Source: Marinisporobacter sp.
GTDB lineage: Bacteria > Bacillota > Clostridia > Peptostreptococcales > Thermotaleaceae
Assembly (NCBI GenBank): GCA_025210525.1
Contig: JAOARP010000017.1
Location: forward strand, 1 to 64,000
Length of the DNA stretch: 64,000 nt
Reading direction: 5' to 3'
In this document: piece after piece, positions 35,165 through 43,646 of the stretch
Position numbering within the stretch: the stretch's first letter is position 1
Layout: every line of letters begins with the position of its first letter
The notes under the pieces: generated by a model
The model's input: the letters and a program-made list of their open reading frames with translations, nothing else
Database searches by the model: none
Told to the model about the DNA's origin: nothing
Position numbers and translations under genes: made by a program

Positions 35165-36967
35165 ATGAAAAAACTAGTATCTTCACAGATAGTAGACTAT
35201 CTTGAAAGAAGAGATGTTAAGCATATATTTGGTTTATGTGGGCATACAGTTATTGCTATGCTAGATGCACTTGAGAAAAGTGAAAAGCTTGAATATATTT
35301 CAGTAAGACATGAGCAAGTTGCTTCACATGCAGCAGATGCTTATGCAAGAATCACAAAAAAAGCAAGCGTTGTTTTATGTCATTTAGGACCTGGATTAAC
35401 AAATGCTGCTACAGGTGTAGCAAATGCTGCATTAGATGCAATTCCAATGGTTGTAATTGCAGGAGATGTTCCAAGTTATTACTATGGAAAACATCCTCAT
35501 CAAGAAGTAAATATGCATTGCGATGGATCACAATATGATATATATAAGCCTTTTGTAAAGAGAGCTTGGAGACTTGATAATCCAGAGTTACTCCCAGATA
35601 TTTTAGATAAAGCATTTAGATTAGCTGAAACAGGTAGACCAGGACCAGTACTGATTTCTGTACCGATGGATATGTTCTCTAGAGAAATTGATGATAAACT
35701 TTTTGCAAGAACATACAAAGAATCTCATGAAATATTTAAGCCAAGCATTCCTGAAAATACAGCAAAAGAAATTGCTAAGGAATTAATCAATGCAAAAAAT
35801 CCATTGATTCATGTGGGTGGTCAAGCTGTATTCAGCGAAGCAACAGATGAATTAAGAGAATTAGTAGAATTTTTAGATATTCCTGTTACAAGAACATTAA
35901 TGGGGCAAGGTATATTGCCAGATGCACATCCATTAATGGTTGGAATGACTGGATTTTGGGGCACAGATTTTGTTAATGGTATTTCAAAAAATGCAGATGT
36001 AATTTTAGGAGTAGGAACAAGATTTGCGGAAGCAGACAGTAGTTCATGGTATAATAATGTTACATTCGATGAAGAAAAAAGTAAATTTATGCAGATTGAT
36101 GTAGAACCAAGTGAAATTGGTAGAAACTACCCAGTTGCTATAGGTGCAGTTGCAGATCCTAAATTAGCACTACAAGGCATATTAAAAGCAGCAAAAGAAT
36201 TAAAGCCTGAAGGAATAGATCGCTCACAATTAAGAGAATTTATTAAAGAGAATAAGATGGAGTTTAAGAAGTCAAATGAAGCTATTTCAAATGATGGTAG
36301 ATTCCCAATGACGCCTCAAAGAATACTAAAGGATGTTCGTGAAGTATTCCCACAAGATGGTATTATCGTAACAGATGTTGGTTGGAATAAAAATGGTATG
36401 GGTCAACAGTTTGATATTGAATTACCAAGCACAATACTTCATCCAGGTGGATTAGCTACAATGGGCTTTGGACCTGCTGCAACATTAGGAGCAAAACTTG
36501 CTGCACCTGATAAAAAAGTTATTACATTAGTTGGTGATGGAGGATTTGGTACAAACCCATCAGTTATTGCAACTGCTGTTGAAAAGAATATTCCTGTAGT
36601 TTGGGTAGTTATGAATAATAGTGCATTTGGAACAATCGCTGGTTTGGAAGCTTCTCACTATGAGCATACATTTGGAACTGTTTTTAAAGATGCAAAAGGA
36701 GAAGCATATAGTCCAGATTGGGCACAAATAGCAGCAGGATATGGCATCAAGAGCAAGAAAATTCAGAGTGCAGATGAATTCAAAGCTGTATTTAAAGAAG
36801 CATTAGAATCAAACGAACCATATCTAATTGACGTACCAATGGAAAATATTCCTGTACCGACAGATGGAATATGGAATATCAATGATATTTATACACCTAA
36901 GGAAAATGTTGTAGAAGGAAAGCTTACTGGAGGCGTAGTAACAAAATCTGTTCATGTAACGACATAA
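35165..36967 (+). CDS. Thiamine diphosphate-dependent enzyme (acetolactate synthase-like)
   Basis: The 600-residue protein has the three domains of the acetolactate synthase/glyoxylate carboligase/sulfoacetaldehyde acetyltransferase superfamily. The ThDP-activating Glu50 (RHEQVASHAADAYAR) is in the first domain, a central Rossmann-like domain at about 190-330 follows, and the C-terminal ThDP/Mg site is LVGDGGFGTNP with a downstream NNSAFGT. The family cleaves or joins carbon bonds next to a carbonyl. The partners (CoA-acylating dehydrogenase, HMGL-like lyase) suggest it yields an aldehyde that is then oxidised to a CoA ester. The substrate is unknown. Confidence 0.85.
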   Translation: MKKLVSSQIVDYLERRDVKHIFGLCGHTVIAMLDALEKSEKLEYISVRHEQVASHAADAYARITKKASVVLCHLGPGLTNAATGVANAALDAIPMVVIAGDVPSYYYGKHPHQEVNMHCDGSQYDIYKPFVKRAWRLDNPELLPDILDKAFRLAETGRPGPVLISVPMDMFSREIDDKLFARTYKESHEIFKPSIPENTAKEIAKELINAKNPLIHVGGQAVFSEATDELRELVEFLDIPVTRTLMGQGILPDAHPLMVGMTGFWGTDFVNGISKNADVILGVGTRFAEADSSSWYNNVTFDEEKSKFMQIDVEPSEIGRNYPVAIGAVADPKLALQGILKAAKELKPEGIDRSQLREFIKENKMEFKKSNEAISNDGRFPMTPQRILKDVREVFPQDGIIVTDVGWNKNGMGQQFDIELPSTILHPGGLATMGFGPAATLGAKLAAPDKKVITLVGDGGFGTNPSVIATAVEKNIPVVWVVMNNSAFGTIAGLEASHYEHTFGTVFKDAKGEAYSPDWAQIAAGYGIKSKKIQSADEFKAVFKEALESNEPYLIDVPMENIPVPTDGIWNINDIYTPKENVVEGKLTGGVVTKSVHVTT

Positions 36968-37011
36968 GCTTAATAGGAACTACAAATATGATGTAAGAGA
37001 GGAGGTTTTAA

Positions 37012-37506
37012 ATGAAAATATTAAAGTGGCTCGATGAAAATGCAGAAGAATTTTTACTCCTTATTTTTCTAGTAATAATGGTACTGACTATGGGAGTACA
37101 GGTATTAATGAGATACTTATTAAACTATTCCCTCACATGGTCTGAAGAATTAACAAGATATTTATTTGTATGGTCAGCGTTTATTAGTATTGGTTATTGT
37201 ACAAAACATAGAAGTTCGATTAAGCTTGAGCAAATGTTAACATATTTACCTAATACACTTGCACAAATAATCAGGTTGATTTCAAAAGTTGTTATGTTTG
37301 TATTCTTCATCTATGTACTTCAGAGTGCTGTTGCGGTTGTTCAAACAACCTATGCAAGTGGGCAGGTAAGTTCTGCCCTAGGATTGCCTGTATATTTAGT
37401 TCAGCTATCTACAGTAGTAGGTTTTGCATTGGCAATTGTCAGAATTATCCAAAGCTTTATGCAGTGCTTTGTTGAGTTATTAAATATGCGCAAACAACAC
37501 TCGTAA
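37012..37506 (+). CDS. dctQ: TRAP transporter small permease (DctQ)
   Basis: The 164-residue protein has four membrane segments and the family signature (TWSEELTRYLFVWSAFISIGY, then HRSSIKL). It is the small membrane subunit that joins the solute-binding protein to the large permease in tripartite ATP-independent transport. It is followed by the large permease and binding protein in the common order QMP. The start has a strong GAGAGGAGG site. Confidence 0.92.
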   Translation: MKILKWLDENAEEFLLLIFLVIMVLTMGVQVLMRYLLNYSLTWSEELTRYLFVWSAFISIGYCTKHRSSIKLEQMLTYLPNTLAQIIRLISKVVMFVFFIYVLQSAVAVVQTTYASGQVSSALGLPVYLVQLSTVVGFALAIVRIIQSFMQCFVELLNMRKQHS

Positions 37507-37640
37507 TCATTAAAAGATAGAAACTAGCAAAAAAGGAATTTTGATCAATATACGATATTAGCTGTGCTTGGGTTTGAATGACTCTCTTTAAAGGAGGAAA
37601 TTGCCCGATGTAAACTTGATTGAATAGAGAGGAGATTTAT
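37507..37640 (+). other. Spacer with strong decoy ribosome binding site before dctM
   Basis: AAAGGAGG (37590-37597) is followed at normal distance by ATG TAA (37608-37613), a start codon directly followed by a stop, and overlapping it TTG 37601 opens an eight-codon frame that ends at the TAG at 37625-37627. The true dctM site lies 13 bp further on. Confidence 0.5.
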
Positions 37641-38930
37641 ATGTCGCCAAGTTTAGTGTTTATAATATTCGCAGTATGTATCGCTATTTCTATTCCTGTG
37701 GCGTCAACTCTGGGTATTGTTTCAATCTTACCAGGGGTTGTTGATAGCAGTTTTCCTGCTACAGGAGAATTTATTGTAAGAAGTATGGTAGGCGGAGTCA
37801 ATAGCTTTCCAATCCTAGCTATCCCTATGTTTATTCTATCGGGGATGATTATGGCTCAAGGAGGAATTTCTAAAAAGTTATTTAATATGTTCTCGTATTT
37901 TCTAGGGAATAAAACTGCAGGAATTCCAATGGCCGTTATTACTACCTGTTTATTTTATGGGGCAATTTCTGGCTCTGCACCTGCTACAACAGCAGCTGTA
38001 GGAGCCATGACAATCCCGTTATTGGTGAATCTAGGATATGATAAAACATTCTCTACAGCACTGGTTGCAGTTGCAGGAGGATTAGGGGTAATTATTCCAC
38101 CTAGTATTCCATTTATCATATATGGAATGGCTTCTGGCGTATCTGTTGGAAGTATGTTTATCGCTGGAATATTGCCAGGGTTATTAATTGGACTTTGTTT
38201 AATGATTTATGCATACTACTATTGCAAAAAGAATGGCGAAGATAAAGAAAAGATAGAAAAAAATTATGCAACCTTAAAGGAAAAAGGATTTTTAAGTGTA
38301 TTTAAAGATAGCTTCTGGGCGTTATTAGCACCTGTTATTATCTTAGGAAGTATTTATGGTGGAATTGCGTCTCCAACGGAAGCAGCAACAATATCTGTAT
38401 TTTATGCATTAATTGTTAGTTTGTTCATTTACAAAACAATTGGTATTAAAGATGTTAAAGGTATTTTTATCGATAGTATTAAGACTTATACACCGTTATT
38501 GTTTATACTTGCAGCTGCTGTTGCATTCTCAAGAGTATTAGCATTATTACAAGTTCCACAATATGTAGCAGGTTGGATTACAGGTTTATTTGCTGGTAAA
38601 GTGGCTGTGTTAATTGTAATCAACTTTGTACTATTGTTTGTGGGTATGGTTATTGATACAGGGCCAGCCATTTTGATTCTTACACCAATATTGCTACCAA
38701 TTACAAATGCTATTGGAGTAGATCCTGTTCATTTTGGAATCGTTATGGTAGTTAACTTAGCTATTGGATTTGTAACCCCACCAGTTGGAGTAAATCTTTT
38801 CGTAGCAAGTTCTATAACTGGTATAGAAGTTATGGATATAGCTAAAAAAGCATTTCCGTTTATTATGTTCTTTGTGTTTGCGTTGATTTTAATTACTTTC
38901 ATACCAGCAATCAGTTTAGCATTGCTGTAA
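37641..38930 (+). CDS. dctM: TRAP transporter large permease (DctM)
   Basis: The 429-residue protein has about twelve hydrophobic segments and the DctM signatures (IPMFILSGMIMAQGGISKKL, GAISGSAPATTAAVGAMTIP, GIVMVVNLAIGFVTPPVGVN). It is the sodium-coupled translocation subunit of the TRAP system. ATG 37641 follows AGAGAGGAG; the upstream TTG frame start has no site. It acts with the proteins at 37012 and 38949 to import an organic acid, most likely the substrate of this operon. Confidence 0.93.
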   Translation: MSPSLVFIIFAVCIAISIPVASTLGIVSILPGVVDSSFPATGEFIVRSMVGGVNSFPILAIPMFILSGMIMAQGGISKKLFNMFSYFLGNKTAGIPMAVITTCLFYGAISGSAPATTAAVGAMTIPLLVNLGYDKTFSTALVAVAGGLGVIIPPSIPFIIYGMASGVSVGSMFIAGILPGLLIGLCLMIYAYYYCKKNGEDKEKIEKNYATLKEKGFLSVFKDSFWALLAPVIILGSIYGGIASPTEAATISVFYALIVSLFIYKTIGIKDVKGIFIDSIKTYTPLLFILAAAVAFSRVLALLQVPQYVAGWITGLFAGKVAVLIVINFVLLFVGMVIDTGPAILILTPILLPITNAIGVDPVHFGIVMVVNLAIGFVTPPVGVNLFVASSITGIEVMDIAKKAFPFIMFFVFALILITFIPAISLALL

Positions 38931-38948
38931 AATCAAAGGAGGAATAAT

Positions 38949-39965
38949 ATGAAAAAATTTCTAGCAGTATTATTGGTATTGGTATTGGTTTTATCAGTTG
39001 TAGGATGTGGTAGTAAGAGTGATTCACAAAGTGGTGATGCGGGTGATGCAAAAGAGTACAAATTTACGCTAGCATGTGATAGCCCAGAAGATTCAGTTAC
39101 GTATCTATATGCAAAGAAATTCAAAGAAGAAGTAGAAAAAGCAACTAATGGACAAGCTACAATTCAAATTTTCCCAAATGGAACAATGGGAAGTGATGTA
39201 GAAGCCGCTGAAAGTTGTCAAAATGGAGAAATCGATTTTGTTGCATCGACTACTGCTCCAATGGTAAATTTTATTCCTGAATTAGCTGTATTTGATATGC
39301 CAAGTGTATTCTCTGATATTCAGACTGCTAGAAAGGTTGTTGATGGTGATTTCTTCAATAAACTAAGTGCGGTTTATGAAAAAAATGGATTTAAAATATT
39401 AGGTTTTGCAGATCAAGGTTTTAGAGAAATGAGTACAAACAAAGTAATCCAATCAATTGATGATTTCAAAGGTCAGAAAATCAGAACAATGGAAAATCCT
39501 TATCACATTGCTTATTGGAGAGCATTAGGAGCAAACCCTACACCTATGGCATTTTCTGAAGTATATATAGGTCTTCAACAAGGAACGATTGATGCACAAG
39601 AAAATCCTTACGAAGTAACTGTTGGTGCAAAGCTTTATGAGCAACAAAAGTATATTATCAATACAAACCATGTACTTCACTTAGTTTCTATGGTACAAAA
39701 TCTTGATAAGTTCAATAGTCTACCAGAAGAAATTTCATCGGCTATTGCAGAATCTGCGAATACTGCAAAATTATGGGCAAGAGAGCAAGCAGATACAAGA
39801 ATTAATGAGCGTATTGAGATCATGGAAGCAAATGATACAGAAATTATTGATTTATCACCAGAATTAATGCAAGAAATGAAAGAAAAAGCTGCACCTGTAT
39901 ATGATATCATCAGAGAAAAAATTGGTGATGAGCTAGTAGATGCTATGTTAGAAGCTGCAAAATAA
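38949..39965 (+). CDS. dctP: TRAP transporter solute-binding lipoprotein (DctP)
   Basis: The 338-residue protein has a lipoprotein signal peptide with lipobox ending at Cys20 (SVVGC) and a DctP-type binding domain. The conserved arginine region REMSTNKVIQSIDDFKGQKI and the YIGLQQGTIDAQENP segment are typical of carboxylate-binding members. The lipid anchor is expected in a Gram-positive. It captures the substrate outside the cell and feeds the DctQM permease encoded just upstream. The ligand is probably a carboxylate or sulfonate; not determined. Confidence 0.92.
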   Translation: MKKFLAVLLVLVLVLSVVGCGSKSDSQSGDAGDAKEYKFTLACDSPEDSVTYLYAKKFKEEVEKATNGQATIQIFPNGTMGSDVEAAESCQNGEIDFVASTTAPMVNFIPELAVFDMPSVFSDIQTARKVVDGDFFNKLSAVYEKNGFKILGFADQGFREMSTNKVIQSIDDFKGQKIRTMENPYHIAYWRALGANPTPMAFSEVYIGLQQGTIDAQENPYEVTVGAKLYEQQKYIINTNHVLHLVSMVQNLDKFNSLPEEISSAIAESANTAKLWAREQADTRINERIEIMEANDTEIIDLSPELMQEMKEKAAPVYDIIREKIGDELVDAMLEAAK

Positions 39966-39983
39966 TTATTTATAAATAGGATA

Positions 39984-40019
39984 AATTGCCTACAGCAAGT
40001 AACCTTGATGTGGGCAATT
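39984..40019 (+). other. Hairpin between dctP and alcohol dehydrogenase gene
   Basis: ATTGCCTACA and TGTGGGCAAT can form a 10-bp stem with one G-U pair, but no T run follows. It is better read as an mRNA processing or stability element, or an attenuator, than a full terminator. Confidence 0.45.
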
Positions 40020-40090
40020 CACTTATTTGCATGAATCATTTGATTATAAAAAAAGAATTGCATGTATTTAATTAAAAGAAGGAGTATACC

Positions 40091-41086
40091 ATGAAAAAAA
40101 TATTAATTCATTCTCCTGAAAATATTGAAATTATAGAATGTAAAAAAATCAAAGATCTAAAAGATGGGCAAGTGAGAGTAGAAACCCTTATGGGTGGAAT
40201 ATGTGGGTCAGACCTTAGCGTATATCGTGGTAAAATACCTTATGCTAAATATCCTAATACCCCAGGGCATGAAATTATTGGTAGAATTATTGAAGTTGGT
40301 AATAATGTGCAGTTAAAAGTAGGAGATAAGGTAGTTGCGTTTCCTAATAATTATTGTGGGGTATGCGAATATTGTAAAAAAGGAATGACCAATATATGTG
40401 CTAATAAAAAGTCTTATGGAGTCACTATAGATGGTTTTTTTATAGAGGAAGTAGTAGTTGATTCAGAGTTTATAGTAAAAATTCCAGATACAATTGAAAA
40501 TCAATATGGTGTCCTTGTAGAACCTCTTGCAGTAAATGTACATGCCCTTTCGAAAATATCAATTAAAAAAGATGATCAAGTTGCAGTGATCGGGTGTGGT
40601 ACTGAAGGGCTTTTAAATATTGCATTGCTTAAAACCATGAATAACAATATTACCGCAATTGATATAAGAGGAGATAAATTAGTAAAAGCCAAAGAATTAG
40701 ATAAAAATATCATTACCCTATTACCACATGAAATTAGGGACCAAAAATTTGATGTAGTCATTGAAGCAGCAGGAGCAAAAAAGGCAATTGAGCAAGCTTT
40801 TACAATTGTAAAGCCTGGTGGGAATCTTATTTCATTAGGATTAACAAATGAAGCAAGTGATTATCCGAGTATGCTTATTAATCGTAGTGAGATTACTATT
40901 CATGGAAGTATTATTTATACAAAAAAAGATTTTGAAAAAGCTATATCTTATATAAAAGATGAAAAATTATATCTTGACCCTATAATTTCAAAAGTAATTT
41001 CTTTTACAAAATGCCATCTTGCCTATGAAGATGCATTGAGTGGTAAATATGTGAAAATATTATTAGATTTTAATAGAAGTAAATAG
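40091..41086 (+). CDS. Zinc-dependent alcohol dehydrogenase (MDR family)
   Basis: The 331-residue protein has the catalytic zinc ligands Cys38 (GGICGSD) and His60-Glu61 (TPGHE), and the four structural zinc cysteines C89, C92, C95 and C103. A Rossmann domain follows (VAVIGCGTEGLLN). It resembles sorbitol/threonine dehydrogenase-like enzymes that oxidise a secondary alcohol of a polyol or hydroxy acid. It follows the TRAP genes in the operon and probably performs the first oxidation of the imported substrate. The start has GAAGGAG. Confidence 0.88.
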   Translation: MKKILIHSPENIEIIECKKIKDLKDGQVRVETLMGGICGSDLSVYRGKIPYAKYPNTPGHEIIGRIIEVGNNVQLKVGDKVVAFPNNYCGVCEYCKKGMTNICANKKSYGVTIDGFFIEEVVVDSEFIVKIPDTIENQYGVLVEPLAVNVHALSKISIKKDDQVAVIGCGTEGLLNIALLKTMNNNITAIDIRGDKLVKAKELDKNIITLLPHEIRDQKFDVVIEAAGAKKAIEQAFTIVKPGGNLISLGLTNEASDYPSMLINRSEITIHGSIIYTKKDFEKAISYIKDEKLYLDPIISKVISFTKCHLAYEDALSGKYVKILLDFNRSK

Positions 41087-41115
41087 TTTAAAATGGGATG
41101 AAAGGAAGAGATGAT

Positions 41116-42063
41116 ATGAAGTATCCAAACGAAGTGATTATTGCAGAGGTAGGACCTAGAGACGGATTGCAGAATGAAAAAACTATTTTATCTGCAGAAG
41201 CGAAAGCGAAATTAATCGATCAGGCTATCGAAGCAGGATTTAAAGTGATTGAAATCGGATCTATGGTTCATAGCAAAGCTATTCCTGCATTGGCAGATAC
41301 TGCTGAAGTATTTAAATTGATTAAAAATAAAGATAAGGCTGAATTAAGGGTATTGGTACCAAATCTTAAAGGAACAGAGAGAGCCATTGCTGCTGGCATT
41401 AAGAAAGTCAAATTAACAGTTTCAGCAAGCGAATCTCATAATATAAGTAATTTCAACCGTACGCCAAAGCAGACTGTTGAAGGATTTAAAGAATGTTATG
41501 ATTTAGCACACCAAAATGGACTAGAAGTATCAGGAGCCATTGCAACTTCTTTTGGTTGCCCATTTGAAGGGGAAATTAGTATTGAACAAATTGAGCAAGT
41601 TGTTAAAGCTTTTATTGATCTAGGTATTCGAGAAATTTCACTATCAGATACAACAGGAATGGGAAACCCAAAGGAAGTATATACAAAGTGTCAGTACTTC
41701 AAAGAGAATTATCCTGAAATTACTTGGAATATTCATTTCCATAATACAAGAGGAATGGCGTTAGCAAATATTGTGGCGGCAATGGAAGCAGGCATGTCAA
41801 GATTTGATGGGGCATTCGGTGGTCTAGGAGGATGTCCATATGCACCAGGCGCTTCAGGTAATGTAGCATCAGAAGATATTATTCATATGCTACACTTAAT
41901 GGGCATAAATACAGGTATTGACTTAGACAAATCTATTGAAATAGCAAAGGAAGTTAAGATGCTAGTTGGACATGATGTAGACAGCTATATGCTTAAAGCA
42001 GGTAAAGTATCAGATTTAATTAAGGAGAGACCCAAAAAACAAATTAAGATTTGTAATGCGTAA
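41116..42063 (+). CDS. Hydroxymethylglutaryl-CoA lyase-like enzyme
   Basis: The 315-residue TIM-barrel protein has the HMGL-like signatures: EVGPRDGLQNE with metal and catalytic residues at the N-terminus, SDTTGMGNP, the IHFHNTRGMALAN metal histidines, and GGLGGCPYAPGASGN with the active-site cysteine. Family members cleave 3-hydroxy-acyl-CoA compounds into acetyl-CoA and a keto acid. No leucine-degradation genes are near, so the true substrate is probably the CoA ester made by the operon's acylating dehydrogenase. ATG 41116 follows AAAGGAAG. Confidence 0.85.
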   Translation: MKYPNEVIIAEVGPRDGLQNEKTILSAEAKAKLIDQAIEAGFKVIEIGSMVHSKAIPALADTAEVFKLIKNKDKAELRVLVPNLKGTERAIAAGIKKVKLTVSASESHNISNFNRTPKQTVEGFKECYDLAHQNGLEVSGAIATSFGCPFEGEISIEQIEQVVKAFIDLGIREISLSDTTGMGNPKEVYTKCQYFKENYPEITWNIHFHNTRGMALANIVAAMEAGMSRFDGAFGGLGGCPYAPGASGNVASEDIIHMLHLMGINTGIDLDKSIEIAKEVKMLVGHDVDSYMLKAGKVSDLIKERPKKQIKICNA

Positions 42064-42612
42064 AAGTAACTATAAATTTTGTATATCCAAATATGAAGTT
42101 GCTTGATGATGAAGTTGTTCTTTTGGAAGAGTTACCACGAGTGGTATTGGTAAATATTTTATTAACCATATCACTTGTGGTAAAATGAATAACAAAGTTT
42201 TATAAAACTTAACTTTGAGGGTAGAATATCTATTAGACATATAGAATATGTCCTTATCCTATATATATAGATAGATTCTGCATCTTTTGCAGTACTTTTC
42301 ACTTTTCTTGGGGTGGCATTTTTGCTAGAATAGATATATGAAGGGTTTAACACAAACTTTTTGAGGTCATTGGATTTCAAGAAGTTTATTAAAATTAGTG
42401 GGATTGTCATAGGGTTACCACGCTAAGGTGGTTTAACCAGGCAAACATAAAATCTTTCTTCGGAGAGATATTTTATTTTAAGGATAAGAGCTCTTTAGTG
42501 ATAGTGCTAATGGGTATGCATAGAGATCTCTCAGGCAAAGAGCTTGTAGGGATTTATCTGAACAATAAAGGTTTGGTTATCAAAGAACATTATATATTAT
42601 AAGGAGGATTGA
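42064..42612 (+). other. 549-bp gap between HMGL-like and IclR genes
   Basis: It contains a small perfect hairpin (TACCAC/GTGGTA, 42133-42146) without a T run, an AT-rich tract with a 79-codon minus-strand frame (42171-42410) that I do not recognise, and a possible riboswitch-like element at about 42410-42560. No intact gene is supported. Confidence 0.5.
42410..42562 (+). promoter_or_regulatory. Possible tandem glycine-riboswitch-like element
   Basis: GGAGAGAT (42463-42470) can pair with ATCTCTC (about 42528-42534), which is followed directly by AGGCAAAGAGC, close to the CUCUCAGGCAAAAGGAC end of glycine aptamers. A second AGGCAAA preceded by GCTAAGG lies upstream near 42433-42445, suggesting a tandem arrangement. 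The core CCGAAGG is not intact (GCTAATGG instead), so this is either a variant or a decayed aptamer. It precedes the IclR gene. Confidence 0.3.
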
Positions 42613-43356
42613 ATGGGTGAAAAAACAGTTTCAAATAGGTCTTTAGATAGAGCGTTAGATATTCTTGAAGCTTTTATCAATAATGAAAATGGAATGACGC
42701 TTAATGAAATATCTAATAAAATTAATTTGTCTCCTAGTACTGTTTATCGGCTGGTAATGACATTAAATAACAGGAAGTTTTTAGAGCGAGATAACGAAAG
42801 CAAAAAATTCTATTTGGGTAGTCAGCTGAATCGATTGGTTAACTTGAGTCATATGGGTGTGAATGAACATTTGAAAAAAATAGCACAGCCGTTGATGAAA
42901 AAAGTATTTGATAAGTTAAATGAGAATATTGCACTATATATTCGAGATGATGATTGTAAATTGTGTATTGATATGTTTGAGTCTACTCGATCGTTAAGAC
43001 ACGTTATTGACATTGGAGATCGAGTAACGATGGACAAGGGGGCTGTAGGTAAAGTTTTATTAGCATTTCTAGATGATTCTGAAAGGAAAAGATTTGAGAT
43101 AGAAGGCTGGCCTACAGCGGAAGCTCTTGATAAAGTCAAAGCAAATGGTTATGCGTTAAGTGTAGGGGAGCGAGAAGAAGGGCTAATAGGGATTGCAGCA
43201 CCAATAAAAAATTCTTCTGGAGAAGTGATTGCTGCAGTATCTATGTCGGGACCTTCTATTAGATTTATGGATGAATCAATTTCTGATAAAATAGATATGA
43301 TTGTATCTCTTGGGAAGGAAATTTCAAAAGCTCTAGGGATGAATATTCATGAGTAA
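42613..43356 (+). CDS. IclR-family transcriptional regulator
   Basis: The 247-residue protein has an N-terminal winged helix (RALDILEAFINNENGMTLNEI, then SPSTVYRLVMTL) and an IclR effector domain with the DKGAVGKVLLAFL and REEGLIGIAAPI segments. IclR proteins such as KdgR often repress operons for sugar-acid breakdown. It lies at the end of the TRAP/ThDP operon, whose promoter has a GAAAT-ATTTC dyad of the right type. The start has AAGGAGG. A terminator follows. Confidence 0.92.
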   Translation: MGEKTVSNRSLDRALDILEAFINNENGMTLNEISNKINLSPSTVYRLVMTLNNRKFLERDNESKKFYLGSQLNRLVNLSHMGVNEHLKKIAQPLMKKVFDKLNENIALYIRDDDCKLCIDMFESTRSLRHVIDIGDRVTMDKGAVGKVLLAFLDDSERKRFEIEGWPTAEALDKVKANGYALSVGEREEGLIGIAAPIKNSSGEVIAAVSMSGPSIRFMDESISDKIDMIVSLGKEISKALGMNIHE

Positions 43357-43393
43357 TGTGTCAACAAAGCAATAATGATAATTCAAGAAATTG

Positions 43394-43424
43394 AAGCAAC
43401 TAAGTGACTTTAACTTAGCTGCTT
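43394..43424 (+). terminator. Terminator after the IclR gene
   Basis: A 12-bp stem with one mismatch (43394-43405 with 43413-43424) is followed by a T-rich tract. Confidence 0.75.
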
Positions 43425-43571
43425 TATTTTTATTTGGGGATATAATCAATATAAACCTTGATAAAAAAAGGGTATTTTTGCTAGATTGTTGATGTCAAAT
43501 CTCTGAATAAAAGACTTATAATTAGATAAAAAAAATGATATTATATAAAATGAGATGATGGTTTCAAAACG

Positions 43572-43585
43572 ATGAAACGTTTTAT
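43572..43585. promoter_or_regulatory. LacI-type operator upstream of the LacI gene
   Basis: ATGAAACGTTTTAT has 6 of 7 pairs around a central CG, the usual LacI-family form. The half-site ATGAAACG recurs at 44847-44854 in the kduI promoter, which links both to the same regulator. Confidence 0.6.
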
Positions 43586-43646
43586 ATGGCGAAAAAGAAC
43601 TTATAGGTAGACTATAGATAATAAGAAGGAAGGTGAAAAAGTCGTA

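Noticed and set aside
42171..42410. 79-codon minus-strand reading frame as a gene
   Set aside because: It has no recognisable family, no good ribosome binding site, and lies in low-complexity AT-rich DNA.
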